A DNA stretch of 64,000 nt from Pseudomonas fulva 12-X. GTDB taxonomy: Bacteria > Pseudomonadota > Gammaproteobacteria > Pseudomonadales > Pseudomonadaceae. Below the pieces are notes generated by a model. It ran no database searches. It saw only the letters and a list, made by a program, of their open reading frames with translations, and was not told the origin of the DNA. This document shows positions 1 through 9,242 of the stretch, one piece after another; the stretch's first letter is position 1; the number at the start of each line of letters is the position of its first letter. Location: positions 4,665,001 to 4,729,000 of the forward strand of contig NC_015556.1 in NCBI RefSeq assembly GCF_000213805.1, read 5' to 3'. The position numbers and the translations under genes were made by a program.

Positions 1-107
1 AAGCGCATCTGGTGGGCGAACACGCTGTAGGTGCCGGTGCCGGTGCGGTCCTCCTTGAAGGTGCCGTTCTCGCGCACGTGGCGCATCAGGTCGAGATACT
101 GTTTCAT
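1..107 (-). CDS. thyA: Thymidylate synthase ThyA, N-terminal fragment
   Basis: The reverse strand starts with ATG at 107 and reads [15 protein letters not shown], then a TGTGTYSVF stretch, the typical N-terminus of thymidylate synthase, which makes dTMP from dUMP using methylene-THF. Only about 35 residues lie in the window; the gene runs off the left edge. Its ATG overlaps the TGA of lgt (ATGA), so it is translationally coupled to lgt in an exporter-lgt-thyA operon. Confidence 0.93.
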   Translation of the reverse strand, partial: MKQYLDLMRHVRENGTFKEDRTGTGTYSVFAHQMR

Positions 108-904
108 CGGGCCACCTCCACAGCAGCTTGGCGCTTGTAGGCGTAGACCATCAGGCCCAGGCCGGCGAGGATCATCGGCACGCACAGCACCTGGCCCATG
201 GTCAGCCAGCCCCAGGCCAGATAACCGAGCTGGGCGTCCGGCACGCGCACGAACTCGACGATGAAGCGGAAGATGCCGTAGCACACCGCGAACAGGCCGG
301 AGACCGCCATGGTCGGGCGCGGTTTGCGCGAGTAGACCCACAGGATGACGAACAGCGCCACGCCTTCCAGAGCGAACTGGTACAGCTGCGACGGGTGGCG
401 CGGCAGCGGCCCGCCAGTCGGGAACACCATGGCCCACGGCACGTCGCTGACCTTGCCCCACAGCTCGGCATTGATGAAGTTGCCGATGCGCCCGGCGCCC
501 AGGCCGATCGGCACCAGCGGCGCGATGAAGTCCATCAGCTCGAAGAAGCTCTTGCCATTGCGCCGGGCGAACCACAGGGTGGCCAGCATCACGCCGATCA
601 GGCCGCCGTGAAACGACATGCCACCCTTCCATACTTCGAGGATCAGCAGCGGGTTGGCGATGTACGCCGGCAGGTCGTAGAACAGCACGTAGCCGAGGCG
701 GCCACCGACGATCACCCCCATGGCCACCCAGAACACCAGGTCGGAGAGTTTCTCCTTGCTCCAGGTCGGGTCGAAGGCGTGCAGGCGCCGCGAGGCGAGG
801 AACCAGGCACCGCCGATGCCCACCAGGTACATCAGGCCGTACCAGTGAATCTGCAGGAAGCCCAGGTCAAGGGCGACCGGGTCAATATTCGGGTAAGGCA
901 GCAT
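104..904 (-). CDS. lgt: Prolipoprotein diacylglyceryl transferase Lgt
   Basis: Inner-membrane enzyme that moves diacylglyceryl from phosphatidylglycerol to the lipobox cysteine of prolipoproteins, the first step of lipoprotein maturation. The 266-residue length is normal. The sequence shows the HGG motif (about 99-101), the Lgt signature [10 protein letters not shown] (about 138-147) and several hydrophobic segments. It sits 9 bp behind a TauE/SafE-family gene and overlaps thyA by 4 bp. The lgt-thyA pairing is conserved in gammaproteobacteria, which supports the call. Confidence 0.97.
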   Translation of the reverse strand: MLPYPNIDPVALDLGFLQIHWYGLMYLVGIGGAWFLASRRLHAFDPTWSKEKLSDLVFWVAMGVIVGGRLGYVLFYDLPAYIANPLLILEVWKGGMSFHGGLIGVMLATLWFARRNGKSFFELMDFIAPLVPIGLGAGRIGNFINAELWGKVSDVPWAMVFPTGGPLPRHPSQLYQFALEGVALFVILWVYSRKPRPTMAVSGLFAVCYGIFRFIVEFVRVPDAQLGYLAWGWLTMGQVLCVPMILAGLGLMVYAYKRQAAVEVAR

Positions 905-913
905 CAGGATTCC

Positions 914-1696
914 TCACAACAGAAAATTCAGGCCGACGATAAACAGCAACAGGGCGAACAACCGCTTGAGCACCCGCGGCGACAGGCGATGGGCCAACCG
1001 CGCGCCGGTACGGGCGAAAAACACGCTGGTCAGGGCGATGCCGAGCAGCGCCGGCAGGTACACGTAACCCAGGCTCCAGTGAGGCAGACGCACGTCGCCC
1101 CAGCCCAGCCACAGGTAGCTCAACGCGCCGGCGGCGGCAATCGGCCAACCACAGGCCGACGAGGTGGCCACCGCCTGCTGCACCGGCACACCGCGCCAGG
1201 TCAGGAACGGCACCGTCAGCGAACCACCACCGATGCCGATGATCGCCGAAGCCCAGCCGATCACGCCACCGGCAGCGCTCAGCCCGGCCTTGCCCGGCAC
1301 CTCGCCGCTGGCCCTGGGTTTCAAATCCAGTGCCAGCTGCAGCGCCACGCACAGGGCGAACACACCGATGATCTTCTGCAGCGCCTGACCGTCGATACGC
1401 TCGGCGGTCGCCGCGCCCAATGCCGAGCCGACCACGATACCCACGGTCAGCCAGACGAAGATCTGCCAGCGCACCGCGCCACGACGATGATGCTCGCGCA
1501 CCGCATTGACCGAGGTGAACAGAATGGTCGCCAGCGAGGTACCCACCGCCATATGGGTCAGCACGGACGCATCGAAGCCCTGAGCGGTGAAGGCGAAGAT
1601 CAGCACCGGCACGATGACCATGCCACCGCCGACGCCGAACAACCCGGCCAGCAGGCCTGCGGCGGCACCGAGCAGAATGTAGAGAAGGAAGATCAT
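914..1696 (-). CDS. TauE/SafE-family sulfite/anion exporter-like membrane protein
   Basis: 260-residue polytopic membrane protein. It begins MIFLLYILLGAAAGLLAGLFGVGGG, with the glycine-rich GVGGG motif typical of TauE/SafE proteins, and has a second similar repeat (IIGIGGGSL) halfway, as expected for this two-repeat family. Members move sulfite, sulfoacetate or other small organic anions across the inner membrane; the substrate here is unknown. I chose the ATG at 1696 because the protein then begins directly with the first membrane helix; an ATG 27 bp upstream is possible. It is the first gene of the lgt-thyA operon. Confidence 0.85.
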   Translation of the reverse strand: MIFLLYILLGAAAGLLAGLFGVGGGMVIVPVLIFAFTAQGFDASVLTHMAVGTSLATILFTSVNAVREHHRRGAVRWQIFVWLTVGIVVGSALGAATAERIDGQALQKIIGVFALCVALQLALDLKPRASGEVPGKAGLSAAGGVIGWASAIIGIGGGSLTVPFLTWRGVPVQQAVATSSACGWPIAAAGALSYLWLGWGDVRLPHWSLGYVYLPALLGIALTSVFFARTGARLAHRLSPRVLKRLFALLLFIVGLNFLL

Positions 1697-1818
1697 GGTG
1701 TGCTCTGTGAAGCGATGCGGCATGGTAGCGGAAGCAGCCCGCAGCCTCTAGTTTTGGCGATGGATGCCACCCGCCGCTTTGCGTAGAGTGAGGGCTCTTC
1801 AAGCAAACGAGTTGCACC

Positions 1819-2184
1819 GTGGCCAATACCTTTTACCTGCGCATCGCCTGCAACCATTTGCACCTCACCCACCTGGAGAGCAGCTGCGTGGCGGTCGTGG
1901 AGGCTGACCCGCCCTTCAGCAACCAACGCCTGCTGGTGGCCGAGTTCAGCATCGCCGACCGCTTGATCGCAAAGACGGTGCAAAGCCTGATGCCCAAGCG
2001 CCTGGCCTTTCTCAACGCAGCTCCCAAGCTGCTGATCCAGCCACTGGAGCGGCTGGAAGGCGGCCTTTCCCAAGTGGAAGAGCGCATTCTGATGGAGCTC
2101 GGCATGGGCGCCGGGGCGCGCAAGGTCGTGGTGCATGTTGGCGAAATCCTCGACGCCGCAGGCGTGCGCAGCAGGCTGAAATAA
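1819..2184 (+). CDS. YjaA-like small stress-response family protein
   Basis: 121-residue soluble protein with a GTG start. It resembles E. coli YjaA in two places that I recall: the FSNQRLLVAEF block (about 33-43) and EGGLSQVEERIL (about 80-91). No catalytic motif or membrane segment is visible. E. coli YjaA is linked to stress responses but its biochemical role is unknown. The stop is 2 bp before the ATG of the NRDE gene, so the two are probably co-transcribed. The family call rests on these blocks only. Confidence 0.6.
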   Translation: MANTFYLRIACNHLHLTHLESSCVAVVEADPPFSNQRLLVAEFSIADRLIAKTVQSLMPKRLAFLNAAPKLLIQPLERLEGGLSQVEERILMELGMGAGARKVVVHVGEILDAAGVRSRLK

Positions 2185-2186
2185 GC

Positions 2187-2924
2187 ATGTGCCTGATCGC
2201 CCTCGCCTGGCGCCCCGGCCACGATCTTCCGCTTCTGGTCGCTGCCAACCGCGACGAATTCTACGCGCGCCCGACCGCCGCCATGGCCGAGTGGCCGCAG
2301 ATGCCTGGCCTGATCGCCGGGCGCGATCTGCAGGCCGGCGGCACCTGGCTGGGCATCGGCCCTGGCGGCCGTTTTGCGGCGCTGACCAATATCCGTGATC
2401 CGCAGGCCGAGCAGGGCTCGCGCTCGCGGGGCGAACTGCCGCTGCGCTTTCTGCAGACGCCCCTGGAGCCTGAAGCCTTTCTGGAAGAGCTGCGCGGCGA
2501 GGCGGACGAATACAGCGGTTTCAACCTGCTGATCGGTGATTGTCAGGCGTTATGGCATTTCAACTCACAGAGCGGTGAGGCCACGGCGCTTACGCCCGGC
2601 ATCCATGGCGTCTCCAATGCGGGATTGAATACGCCCTGGCCCAAGCTCGAACGCGCCAAGGCGGCACTTGCCGACGCGCCGGATGAGCGGGCGCTGTTCG
2701 CGCTACTGGCCGACACCACGAAACCCGAGGACGCGGCGCTGCCGGATACCGGCGTGGGCATGGAGCTGGAGCGACTGCTGGGTAGTGTATTTATCGCCAG
2801 CCCGACCTATGGCACCCGCGCCAGTACGTTGTTGTTTGGGTATGGCGATGGAAGGCGGCGAATCATCGAGCGCAGTTTCGGGGCTGAGGGCGTCCCAATT
2901 GGAGAAGCGAGGTTCGAGATCTAG
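2187..2924 (+). CDS. NRDE (TANGO2-like) family protein
   Basis: 245 residues starting MCLIAL, with the NRDE motif that names the family at LLVAANRDEF (about 17-26). The cysteine at position 2 is conserved and suggests an N-terminal-nucleophile-like fold. Eukaryotic TANGO2 members are linked to heme and lipid handling; the bacterial role is not established. It lies directly after the YjaA-like gene and is followed by a Pseudomonas REP-type hairpin. Confidence 0.85.
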   Translation: MCLIALAWRPGHDLPLLVAANRDEFYARPTAAMAEWPQMPGLIAGRDLQAGGTWLGIGPGGRFAALTNIRDPQAEQGSRSRGELPLRFLQTPLEPEAFLEELRGEADEYSGFNLLIGDCQALWHFNSQSGEATALTPGIHGVSNAGLNTPWPKLERAKAALADAPDERALFALLADTTKPEDAALPDTGVGMELERLLGSVFIASPTYGTRASTLLFGYGDGRRRIIERSFGAEGVPIGEARFEI

Positions 2925-2940
2925 CTGACAGTTGAGGACT

Positions 2941-2962
2941 GTAGGAGCGGGCCATGCCCGCG
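2941..2962. repeat. REP-type hairpin half element
   Basis: Contains GGAGCGGGCCATGCCCGC, the same core as the longer elements at 16450 and 36044. It is a short imperfect palindrome between the convergent NRDE and ptsP genes, the usual site of Pseudomonas REP sequences. The second arm seen in the complete elements is missing. Confidence 0.7.
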
Positions 2963-3027
2963 GAGCTGTCGCGCGCATGAACCAGGCGTCCTCGCGCGCT
3001 CCCTTAGAACAGCGGCTGCTGCGGCCC

Positions 3028-5307
3028 TTAAGCCTGAATATCCGAGGCCGGATTGATCATGCGGCCCAGCCCCAGGTTGCGCAGGGCCAGTTGCAGGGTG
3101 CTGTGGATAACCTGCGGGTTGTCGATGCGCATGGCCTGGCCGAGCAGGTCCTTGGCCTTGCTCATGCTCAGCTGACGCAGCAGCCACTTCACCTTCGGCA
3201 GGTTGGTGGCGTTCATCGACAGGCTGTCGAAGCCCATGGCCATCAGCAGCACCGCGGCGGCCGGGTCGCCGGCCATCTCGCCACAGATGCTCACCGGCTT
3301 GCCTTCGGCATGGGCGTCCTCGACCACCTTGCTCAGCGCCTGTAGCACCGCCGGGTGGAGGAAGTCGTAGAGGTCGGCCACCCGCGGATTGTTGCGGTCC
3401 ACGGCCAGCAGGTACTGGGTGAGGTCGTTGGAGCCGACCGACAGAAAGTCCACCTGGCGGGCCAGATCGCGGGTCTGGTAGACCGCGGCAGGAATCTCGA
3501 TCATCACGCCAATCGGCGGCAGCGGTACGTCGGTGCCTTCGTCACGCACCTCGCCCCAGGCGCGGTGAATCAGGTGCAGGGATTCTTCCAGTTCCTGAAT
3601 GCCGGAAATCATCGGCAGCAGGATACGCAGGTTGTTCAGGCCCTCGCTGGCCTTGAGCATGGCGCGCACCTGCACCAGGAAGATTTCCGGGTGGTCGAGG
3701 GTCACGCGGATGCCGCGCCAGCCCAGGAACGGGTTGTCTTCCTTGATCGGGAAGTAGCTCAGGCCCTTGTCACCGCCAACATCCAGGGTGCGCATGGTCA
3801 CCGGCAGCGGGTGGAAGGCCGCCAGCTGCTCGCGGTAGATGGCCAGCTGTTCCTTCTCGCTGGGGAAGCGGTCCTTGATCATGAACGGCACTTCGGTGCG
3901 GTACAGACCAACGCCCTCGGCGCCGCGCTCCTGGGCACGCAACACGTCGGCGAGCAGACCGGTGTTGACCCACAGCGGCATCTTGTGGCCGTCGAGAGTT
4001 TCGCAGGGCAGCGCACGCAGGGCATCGAGGCCCTTGTTGAGCTGGCGATCCTCCTCGACCACATCGGAATACTGCTTGCGCAGGATCTCGCTGGGGTTGG
4101 TGAACACTTCGCCATGGTAGCCGTCGACGATCAGCTGAATGCCGTCGATCTTCGAATACGGCAGCTCGACCGCCCCCATCACCGTGGGAATGCCCATGGC
4201 GCGGGCGAAGATCGCCACATGGGAGTTGCCCGAACCCTGCACCGACACCAGGCCGACCAGCTTGCCTTCGGGCACTTCGCCGAGCATGGCCGGCGACAGC
4301 TCCTCGGCGACCAGAATGCAGTTGTCCGGGTACACCAGGGTCTGCTGACGGGCCTCCTGCAAGTAAGCCAGCAGACGGCGGCCGAGGTCGCGTACGTCCG
4401 AGGCGCGCTCGCGCAGGTAGGCGTCGTCCATCAGTTCGAAGCGGTTGATGTGCTCGCTGACCACATGGCGCAGAGCGCCCTGGGCCCACTGGCCGGTCTT
4501 GATGACGTTGACCACCTCGTTACCGAGGGCGGCGTCTTCGAGCATCATCTGGTAAACGTCAAACAGCGCGCGCTCTTCGGGGCGCAGCTGGGTGGCCATG
4601 CGCTCGGAAAGGTTGCGCATATCGGCGCGCACACCTTCCAGAGCGTTCTGGAACAGTTTCAGCTCGGCATCGATGTCGTCGATGCTCTTGTCCGGCACCA
4701 CTTCCAGATCGGCCGGTGGCAACACCACCACGGCAGTACCGACCGCGGCACCGGGCGAGCCCGGCACACCGATGAACTTGGCCTCCTGAATGCCCTTGCC
4801 CTGCTTGCCCAGGCCACGGATCGAACCGGTGGCCTCGGCGTGGGCGATTACCCCGGCGAGCTGCGCGCTCATGGTGACCAGGAAGGCTTCCTCGCCTTCG
4901 TCGAACTGGCGGCGCTCCTTCTGCTGCACGACGAGCACGCCCATCACCCGGCGGTGGTGGATGATCGGTGAGCCGAGGAAGGAGGCGTAGCGCTCTTCGC
5001 CGGTTTCGGCGAAGTAACGGTAACGGGGGTGTTCGGAGGCGTTTTCGAGGTTCAGCGGCTCTTCACGGGTGCCGACCAGGCCGACCAGGCCTTCGTTCGG
5101 CGCCATGCTGACCTTGCCGATCGAGCGCTTGTTGAGACCGTCGGTGGCCATCAGCACGAAACGGTTGGTCTCCGGGTCGAGCAGGTAGACAGAGCACACC
5201 TGGGTGCCCATGGTCTCCTTGACGCGCTGCACGATGATGCCCAGCGCCGCTTTGAGATCCTTGGCGGCGTTCACTTCCTGGACGATCTTGCGCAGCGTGT
5301 TGAGCAT
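3028..5307 (-). CDS. ptsP: PtsP, nitrogen-PTS enzyme I (PEP-protein phosphotransferase)
   Basis: 759 residues. An N-terminal GAF domain (about 1-165) is followed by the enzyme I domains: a PEP-utiliser N-domain (about 170-295), the phospho-histidine swivel (GSGNSHVAIFARAMG, His363) and the PEP-binding TIM barrel (about 400-735, with CGEMAGDP). It takes phosphate from PEP and passes it to NPr and EIIA-Ntr, a regulatory chain linking nitrogen and carbon status to gene expression. The GAF domain separates it from sugar-PTS enzyme I. It starts 10 bp after rppH, and the rppH-ptsP pairing is conserved. Confidence 0.96.
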   Translation of the reverse strand: MLNTLRKIVQEVNAAKDLKAALGIIVQRVKETMGTQVCSVYLLDPETNRFVLMATDGLNKRSIGKVSMAPNEGLVGLVGTREEPLNLENASEHPRYRYFAETGEERYASFLGSPIIHHRRVMGVLVVQQKERRQFDEGEEAFLVTMSAQLAGVIAHAEATGSIRGLGKQGKGIQEAKFIGVPGSPGAAVGTAVVVLPPADLEVVPDKSIDDIDAELKLFQNALEGVRADMRNLSERMATQLRPEERALFDVYQMMLEDAALGNEVVNVIKTGQWAQGALRHVVSEHINRFELMDDAYLRERASDVRDLGRRLLAYLQEARQQTLVYPDNCILVAEELSPAMLGEVPEGKLVGLVSVQGSGNSHVAIFARAMGIPTVMGAVELPYSKIDGIQLIVDGYHGEVFTNPSEILRKQYSDVVEEDRQLNKGLDALRALPCETLDGHKMPLWVNTGLLADVLRAQERGAEGVGLYRTEVPFMIKDRFPSEKEQLAIYREQLAAFHPLPVTMRTLDVGGDKGLSYFPIKEDNPFLGWRGIRVTLDHPEIFLVQVRAMLKASEGLNNLRILLPMISGIQELEESLHLIHRAWGEVRDEGTDVPLPPIGVMIEIPAAVYQTRDLARQVDFLSVGSNDLTQYLLAVDRNNPRVADLYDFLHPAVLQALSKVVEDAHAEGKPVSICGEMAGDPAAAVLLMAMGFDSLSMNATNLPKVKWLLRQLSMSKAKDLLGQAMRIDNPQVIHSTLQLALRNLGLGRMINPASDIQA

Positions 5308-5317
5308 GCTGACCTGC

Positions 5318-5797
5318 CTAATCCCGCGCCAACAGGCGCGGTGCGAGTTCCTTGAGTGCGCGACGATAGACCTCGCGCTTGAATGTAACCACCTGCCCCA
5401 ACGGGTACCAATAACTGACCCAGCGCCAGCCGTCGAATTCGGGCTTGCCGGTCAGGTCCATACGCACCCGTTGCTCATCGGAGGTCAGGCGCAGCAGGAA
5501 CCACTTCTGTTTCTGGCCGATGCACAGCGGCTGGCTGTGCGTGCGCACCAGGCGCTGCGGCAGACGATACCTCAACCAGCCCCGTGTGCAGGCGAGAATT
5601 TTCACGTCCTGCTCTTCAAGGCCCACTTCTTCGTTCAGTTCGCGGTACAACGCTTCTTCCGGCGACTCGCGGTCATTGATACCGCCTTGCGGGAACTGCC
5701 AGGCATCCTGGTTAATTCGACGCGCCCAAAGCACCTGGCCGACATCATTGGTGAGAATGATGCCGACGTTGGGGCGAAAACCATCAGGATCGATCAC
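5318..5797 (-). CDS. rppH: RNA pyrophosphohydrolase RppH
   Basis: Nudix hydrolase that removes pyrophosphate from mRNA 5' ends and so triggers RNase E-dependent decay. The Nudix box is visible as [21 protein letters not shown] chose the GTG at 5797 ([12 protein letters not shown]...), giving 159 residues as in other pseudomonads. A GAGG sequence lies 9 bp before it, whereas the TTG at 5806 would sit directly against that ribosome-binding site. It is upstream of ptsP in the same operon. Confidence 0.95.
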   Translation of the reverse strand: MIDPDGFRPNVGIILTNDVGQVLWARRINQDAWQFPQGGINDRESPEEALYRELNEEVGLEEQDVKILACTRGWLRYRLPQRLVRTHSQPLCIGQKQKWFLLRLTSDEQRVRMDLTGKPEFDGWRWVSYWYPLGQVVTFKREVYRRALKELAPRLLARD

Positions 5798-5962
5798 GGC
5801 ACACAACCTCGTAAACGCATGTCACCGCATTGTTCCACAAAGCTCGCGACAGCGGCAACGCGCTCGGGCGGAGCCATGCCGTGGCCCGTCGCGCGGTTTT
5901 CCCCGCGCCGGCAAAGCCGCTATTCTGGCCGCCTCCATGGCCCTGTATGAAGAGGTGATTCT

Positions 5963-6616
5963 GTGCGTTTGGCTTTATTCGATCTCGACAACACCCTGCT
6001 TGGCGGCGACAGCGACCATGCATGGGGCGACTGGCTGTGCGAACGCGGGATTCTCGACGGCGCGACCTACAAGGCGCGCAACGATGCCTTTTACCAGGAC
6101 TACCTGGCCGGGCGCCTGAACATCACCGACTACCTGAACTTCACCCTGGCTATCTTCGGCCGCACCGAGATGGCCCAGCTCGATGCCTGGCACCGCGAGT
6201 TCATGGCCGAATGCATCGAACCGATCATTCTGCCAAAGGCCCTGGCGCTGCTCGACAAGCACCGTGCAGCCGGCGACAAGCTGGTGATCATCACCGCCAC
6301 CAACCGCTTCGTCACCGCACCCATCGCCGCGCGCCTGGGCGTCGACACCCTGCTGGCCACCGAATGCGAGATGGTCGACGGCCGCTACACCGGGCGCACC
6401 ACCGACGTGCCGTGCTTCAAGGAAGGCAAGGTCACCCGCCTCAACCGCTGGATGCAGGAAAACGGCTACACCCTGGACGGCGCCAGCTTCTATAGCGACT
6501 CGATGAACGATCTGCCGCTGCTCGAGCAGGTCGCCCACCCGGTCGCCGTCGACCCGGACCCGAACCTGCTGGCCGAGGCGCAGAAGCGCGGCTGGCCGGT
6601 GATGTCGCTGCGCTGA
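5963..6616 (+). CDS. HAD-family phosphatase, likely histidinol-phosphatase
   Basis: 217-residue HAD IB-type hydrolase. Motif I is [11 protein letters not shown] (about 6-16), motif II is in VIITATN (about 110-116) and the acid motif is [11 protein letters not shown] (about 178-188). It begins 30 codons before a large alpha-helical cap. It has the SerB-like layout, but the genomic place (next to rppH/ptsP) matches the P. aeruginosa PA0335 gene, reported as a histidinol-phosphate phosphatase for histidine biosynthesis. That role is inferred from synteny; phosphoserine or another phosphomonoester is possible. It is transcribed away from rppH. Confidence 0.85.
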   Translation: MRLALFDLDNTLLGGDSDHAWGDWLCERGILDGATYKARNDAFYQDYLAGRLNITDYLNFTLAIFGRTEMAQLDAWHREFMAECIEPIILPKALALLDKHRAAGDKLVIITATNRFVTAPIAARLGVDTLLATECEMVDGRYTGRTTDVPCFKEGKVTRLNRWMQENGYTLDGASFYSDSMNDLPLLEQVAHPVAVDPDPNLLAEAQKRGWPVMSLR

Positions 6617-6636
6617 GGTTTTACCGCGCAAAAAAA

Positions 6637-6663
6637 GAAGCCGGCGCACAGGGCGCCGGCTTC
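6637..6663. terminator. Bidirectional rho-independent terminator
   Basis: An 11-bp GC-rich stem (GAAGCCGGCGC / GCGCCGGCTTC) with a 5-nt loop, A-run before and T-rich sequence after. It lies between the convergent HAD-phosphatase and SnoaL-like genes and can serve both. Confidence 0.88.
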
Positions 6664-6683
6664 TTTGCATCTGCACGCTTCGT

Positions 6684-7217
6684 TTACAGGTGTTTGGCCT
6701 TGCTGGCCACCGAGGTCGGCGCCACTTCGGGCATGGCCGAGGAGTGGTGGTTGAGAATCTTCCACTGCCCGTCGACAAGCGTGTAGACGAAGGTGTAACG
6801 CGCCTGCACATCGGATTTCTTGCCGGCGGCGTCGGTCAGGTGGAAGGTATACACGCCGCTGTCCAGGGCGGTGGTCGGGCCCAGACGGCGGATTTCCCGA
6901 TAATTGATCTCGCCGACCGGTTTGAGCGCCAGGAAGTGCTCGAAGTAGTCGCGAATCTCCGCCGAGTTGGCGCGCACCCGGTTGGAGACGGTCGGCTGCA
7001 GCACGGCGTCGGCGCTGTAGAGGCTGACTACCTTGGATACATCACCACTCTGCAGGGCCTGGTTCCACTGATCGAACAGCCCGGCCACCTCGCGATCGGC
7101 GGCTTCGGCTGGTGCCGCCGCCACGCTGTCGTAGCGATACGGTTGTTGCTCGGGAGCGGCCAGCAGTGGGGTACTGGCGCAGAACAGCAGGGCGGCGGCG
7201 ATGGCGTGCACTTTCAT
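6684..7217 (-). CDS. Secreted SnoaL-like / DUF4440-type protein
   Basis: 177 residues with a clear signal peptide (MKVHAIAAALLFCASTPLLAA, cut near residue 21). The rest is one SnoaL/NTF2-like cone fold: the helix-rich LFDQWNQALQSGDVSKVVSLYSADAVLQP segment, then beta strands ending in DGQWKILNHHSSAMP. These domains are often annotated as SgcJ/EcaC-family and usually bind small ligands or mediate dimerisation; no catalytic function can be assigned. The product should be periplasmic. It diverges from the signalling cassette at 7390 across a repeat-rich intergenic region. Confidence 0.75.
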   Translation of the reverse strand: MKVHAIAAALLFCASTPLLAAPEQQPYRYDSVAAAPAEAADREVAGLFDQWNQALQSGDVSKVVSLYSADAVLQPTVSNRVRANSAEIRDYFEHFLALKPVGEINYREIRRLGPTTALDSGVYTFHLTDAAGKKSDVQARYTFVYTLVDGQWKILNHHSSAMPEVAPTSVASKAKHL

Positions 7218-7270
7218 GATCGTTTCCTGTTTTGGGTTGACGACGCCACTGTGCCTGGCTCGTATTCATC

Positions 7271-7320
7271 CGCCATCGGCCAGTTGGCGCCATCGGCCTA
7301 TGCCGATCGGCAGATGGGCG
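7271..7320. promoter_or_regulatory. Operator-like direct and inverted repeats
   Basis: Two direct copies of GCCATCGGCC begin 17 bp apart (7272 and 7289). The second is part of a perfect dyad ATCGGC-ctat-GCCGAT (7292-7307). The block lies between the divergent SnoaL-like gene and the sensor-kinase operon and is a plausible site for the LuxR-type regulator encoded downstream. The role is inferred only. Confidence 0.4.
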
Positions 7321-7389
7321 AACAGCGGGTAGAGTCGATTTAATGGGATGATCGCCACCTGACCCGCGCCGTTCGCGCTGGAGAGCCCC

Positions 7390-8565
7390 ATGCACAATGA
7401 CGACAGCAGTGCCCTGGCCTTGCGCAGCCAGTACCGCCAATGGGAAAGCCGGGCCGCGCGCCTCAGCCTGCTGGTCGATACCGGCCGCGAACTGGGGGCG
7501 CTTCCGCCTGCGCAGATGAGCAAGCGAGTGCTGCAGCGCGCCTGCGCGTTCTGTGCCCTGGACAGCGGCGTGGTGACCAGTGACCTGGCAGGCGACCAGC
7601 TGTTGCTGGCCAGCCATGGTGCCCTCTCCAGCGAGCAACAGGTGGCACTGCTGGCCCTGAGCGAAAGCGCTACGCCGCAAGCCCAATGCCTGTTCATCGA
7701 CAAGGGCGGCCTGCAACTGGTCATCCGCCTGCCGCTGGCCACGGCCCAGGGCCAAATCTTCGGCAGCGTATTGCTGGCCAGCGCGGTGAAGATCAACCCG
7801 CCGGACGACGAGGATCTCGAGTCTCTGCAACTACTGGCCACGTTGTTCGCCGCTCACCTGGAAACCCAGCGCCTGCATGGCGATCTGCTCGCCCGCGAGC
7901 GCACCATGTCGGAGTTGGTGCGGCGCCTGCTCAACGCCCAGGAAGACGAGCGCCGGCGCGTGGCCTACGACCTGCATGACGGCCTCGCCCAGACCTTGGC
8001 CGGCCTGCACCAGCGTCTGCAGGGTTTCGCCAGCCAGTGCAGCGCGCTTCCCGATGCCCAGCAGCGCGAGCTGGGCACCATTCTCGACCTGGCCCAGCGC
8101 TGCGTGCGTGAGGGACGCCAGGCCATCAACGGGCTGCGGCCGCAATTGCTCGATGACTTCGGCCTGCTCCATGCCCTCGACAAGGAGGCCGACCGCCTGC
8201 GTGACGCCGGCTACCGTGTGCAGTGGCTGCAACGCAGCGATGCACGGCTGGCGGCCAACGTGGAAATCACCCTGTTCCGTATCGCCCAGGAAGGCATCAA
8301 CAACATCCTCAAGCACGCCGGCCCGTGCGACGTACGCCTGGGCCTGAGCCACAGCGAAGCGGGCGCGCAGCTACATATCGAGGACGACGGCCGTGGTTTC
8401 GATTTCCCCGGCGAACGGCCGATCACCGGCAACAACGGCCTGGGCCTGGCCGCCATGCGCGAACGTGCCAGCCTGCTGGGCGGCCACCTGGACTGCCAGA
8501 GCGAGCCAGGCCGGGGCACCCGCCTGCTGGCTCGGGTGCCCGACACCGAGGAGCGCGCGCCATGA
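7390..8565 (+). CDS. NarX/DegS-type sensor histidine kinase with GAF-like domain
   Basis: 391-residue cytoplasmic kinase with no membrane segment. The N-terminal half (about 25-165) looks like a GAF sensory domain. A HisKA_3 dimerisation domain follows, with the phospho-acceptor His196 in DLHDGLAQ, then an HATPase with EGINNILKHA (N box), DDGRGFDF and GLGLAAMRERA (G boxes). This is the class that pairs with LuxR/NarL response regulators, and one follows with a 4-bp ATGA overlap. The signal sensed is unknown. It is the first gene of a four-gene overlapping cassette. Confidence 0.9.
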   Translation: MHNDDSSALALRSQYRQWESRAARLSLLVDTGRELGALPPAQMSKRVLQRACAFCALDSGVVTSDLAGDQLLLASHGALSSEQQVALLALSESATPQAQCLFIDKGGLQLVIRLPLATAQGQIFGSVLLASAVKINPPDDEDLESLQLLATLFAAHLETQRLHGDLLARERTMSELVRRLLNAQEDERRRVAYDLHDGLAQTLAGLHQRLQGFASQCSALPDAQQRELGTILDLAQRCVREGRQAINGLRPQLLDDFGLLHALDKEADRLRDAGYRVQWLQRSDARLAANVEITLFRIAQEGINNILKHAGPCDVRLGLSHSEAGAQLHIEDDGRGFDFPGERPITGNNGLGLAAMRERASLLGGHLDCQSEPGRGTRLLARVPDTEERAP

Positions 8566-9242
8566 CGAAACCCCTGCGCCTGGTGCTGGCCGATGACCAC
8601 GAAGTGACCCGCGCCGGTTTCGTCGCCATGCTCGGCGGTTGTGACGAGTTCGAGGTGGTCGGCCAGGCCGCGGACGGCGACAGCGCGCTGCAACTGTGCG
8701 AAAGCCTGCAGCCGGACATCGCCATCCTCGACATCCGCATGCCCGGCCTCAACGGCCTGGGCGCCGCGCGCCTGCTGCAGCAGCGCCTGCCGCACCTGAA
8801 AGTGGTGATGTTCACCATGTACGACAGCCCCGAGCACCTGGAGGCAGCCATCGGCGCAGGCGCCGTGGGCTATTTGCTCAAGGACGCCACCCGCGACGAG
8901 GTGATCGCCGCCCTGCGCCGCGTGGCCGCCGGCGAGGAGGCATTGAACAGCGCAGTCAGCGCCCGCCTGCTGCGGCGCATCGCCGATCGCAGCAACGCCG
9001 GCGCGCCGCCTAGCGACGCGCTCACCAATCGCGAACGACAGGTACTGGGCCTGGTGGCGGGCGGTTTCAGCAACCGCGAGATCGGCGAGAAGCTCGGCAT
9101 CACCGCCGGCACGGTGAAAACCCACGTCGAGCGGCTGATCGCCAAGCTGGGCGTGGCCGACCGTACCCAGGCGGCGGTGCGCGGCATCGCCCTGGGCCTG
9201 GTCGCGCAACCGGCCGCCGACTGGCCGGGCGCCGCCCCATGA
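8562..9242 (+). CDS. LuxR/NarL-family response regulator
   Basis: 226 residues. The receiver domain (about 5-120) has acidic residues ADDHE and phospho-acceptor Asp57 in ILDIRMPG. The C-terminal LuxR helix-turn-helix (about 152-210) reads LTNRERQVLGLVAGG then TVKTHVERLIAKLG. It should be phosphorylated by the preceding kinase, with which it overlaps by 4 bp, and bind DNA as a dimer. It also overlaps the next hybrid kinase gene. Target promoters are unknown; the repeats at 7271-7320 are candidates. Confidence 0.92.
   Translation: MTKPLRLVLADDHEVTRAGFVAMLGGCDEFEVVGQAADGDSALQLCESLQPDIAILDIRMPGLNGLGAARLLQQRLPHLKVVMFTMYDSPEHLEAAIGAGAVGYLLKDATRDEVIAALRRVAAGEEALNSAVSARLLRRIADRSNAGAPPSDALTNRERQVLGLVAGGFSNREIGEKLGITAGTVKTHVERLIAKLGVADRTQAAVRGIALGLVAQPAADWPGAAP

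Noticed and set aside
128-1786. 552-residue plus-strand open frame opposite lgt and the exporter gene
   Set aside because: Composition is rich in His, Gln and Arg, as expected from antisense of GC-rich genes; lgt and the exporter on the other strand are clearly real.
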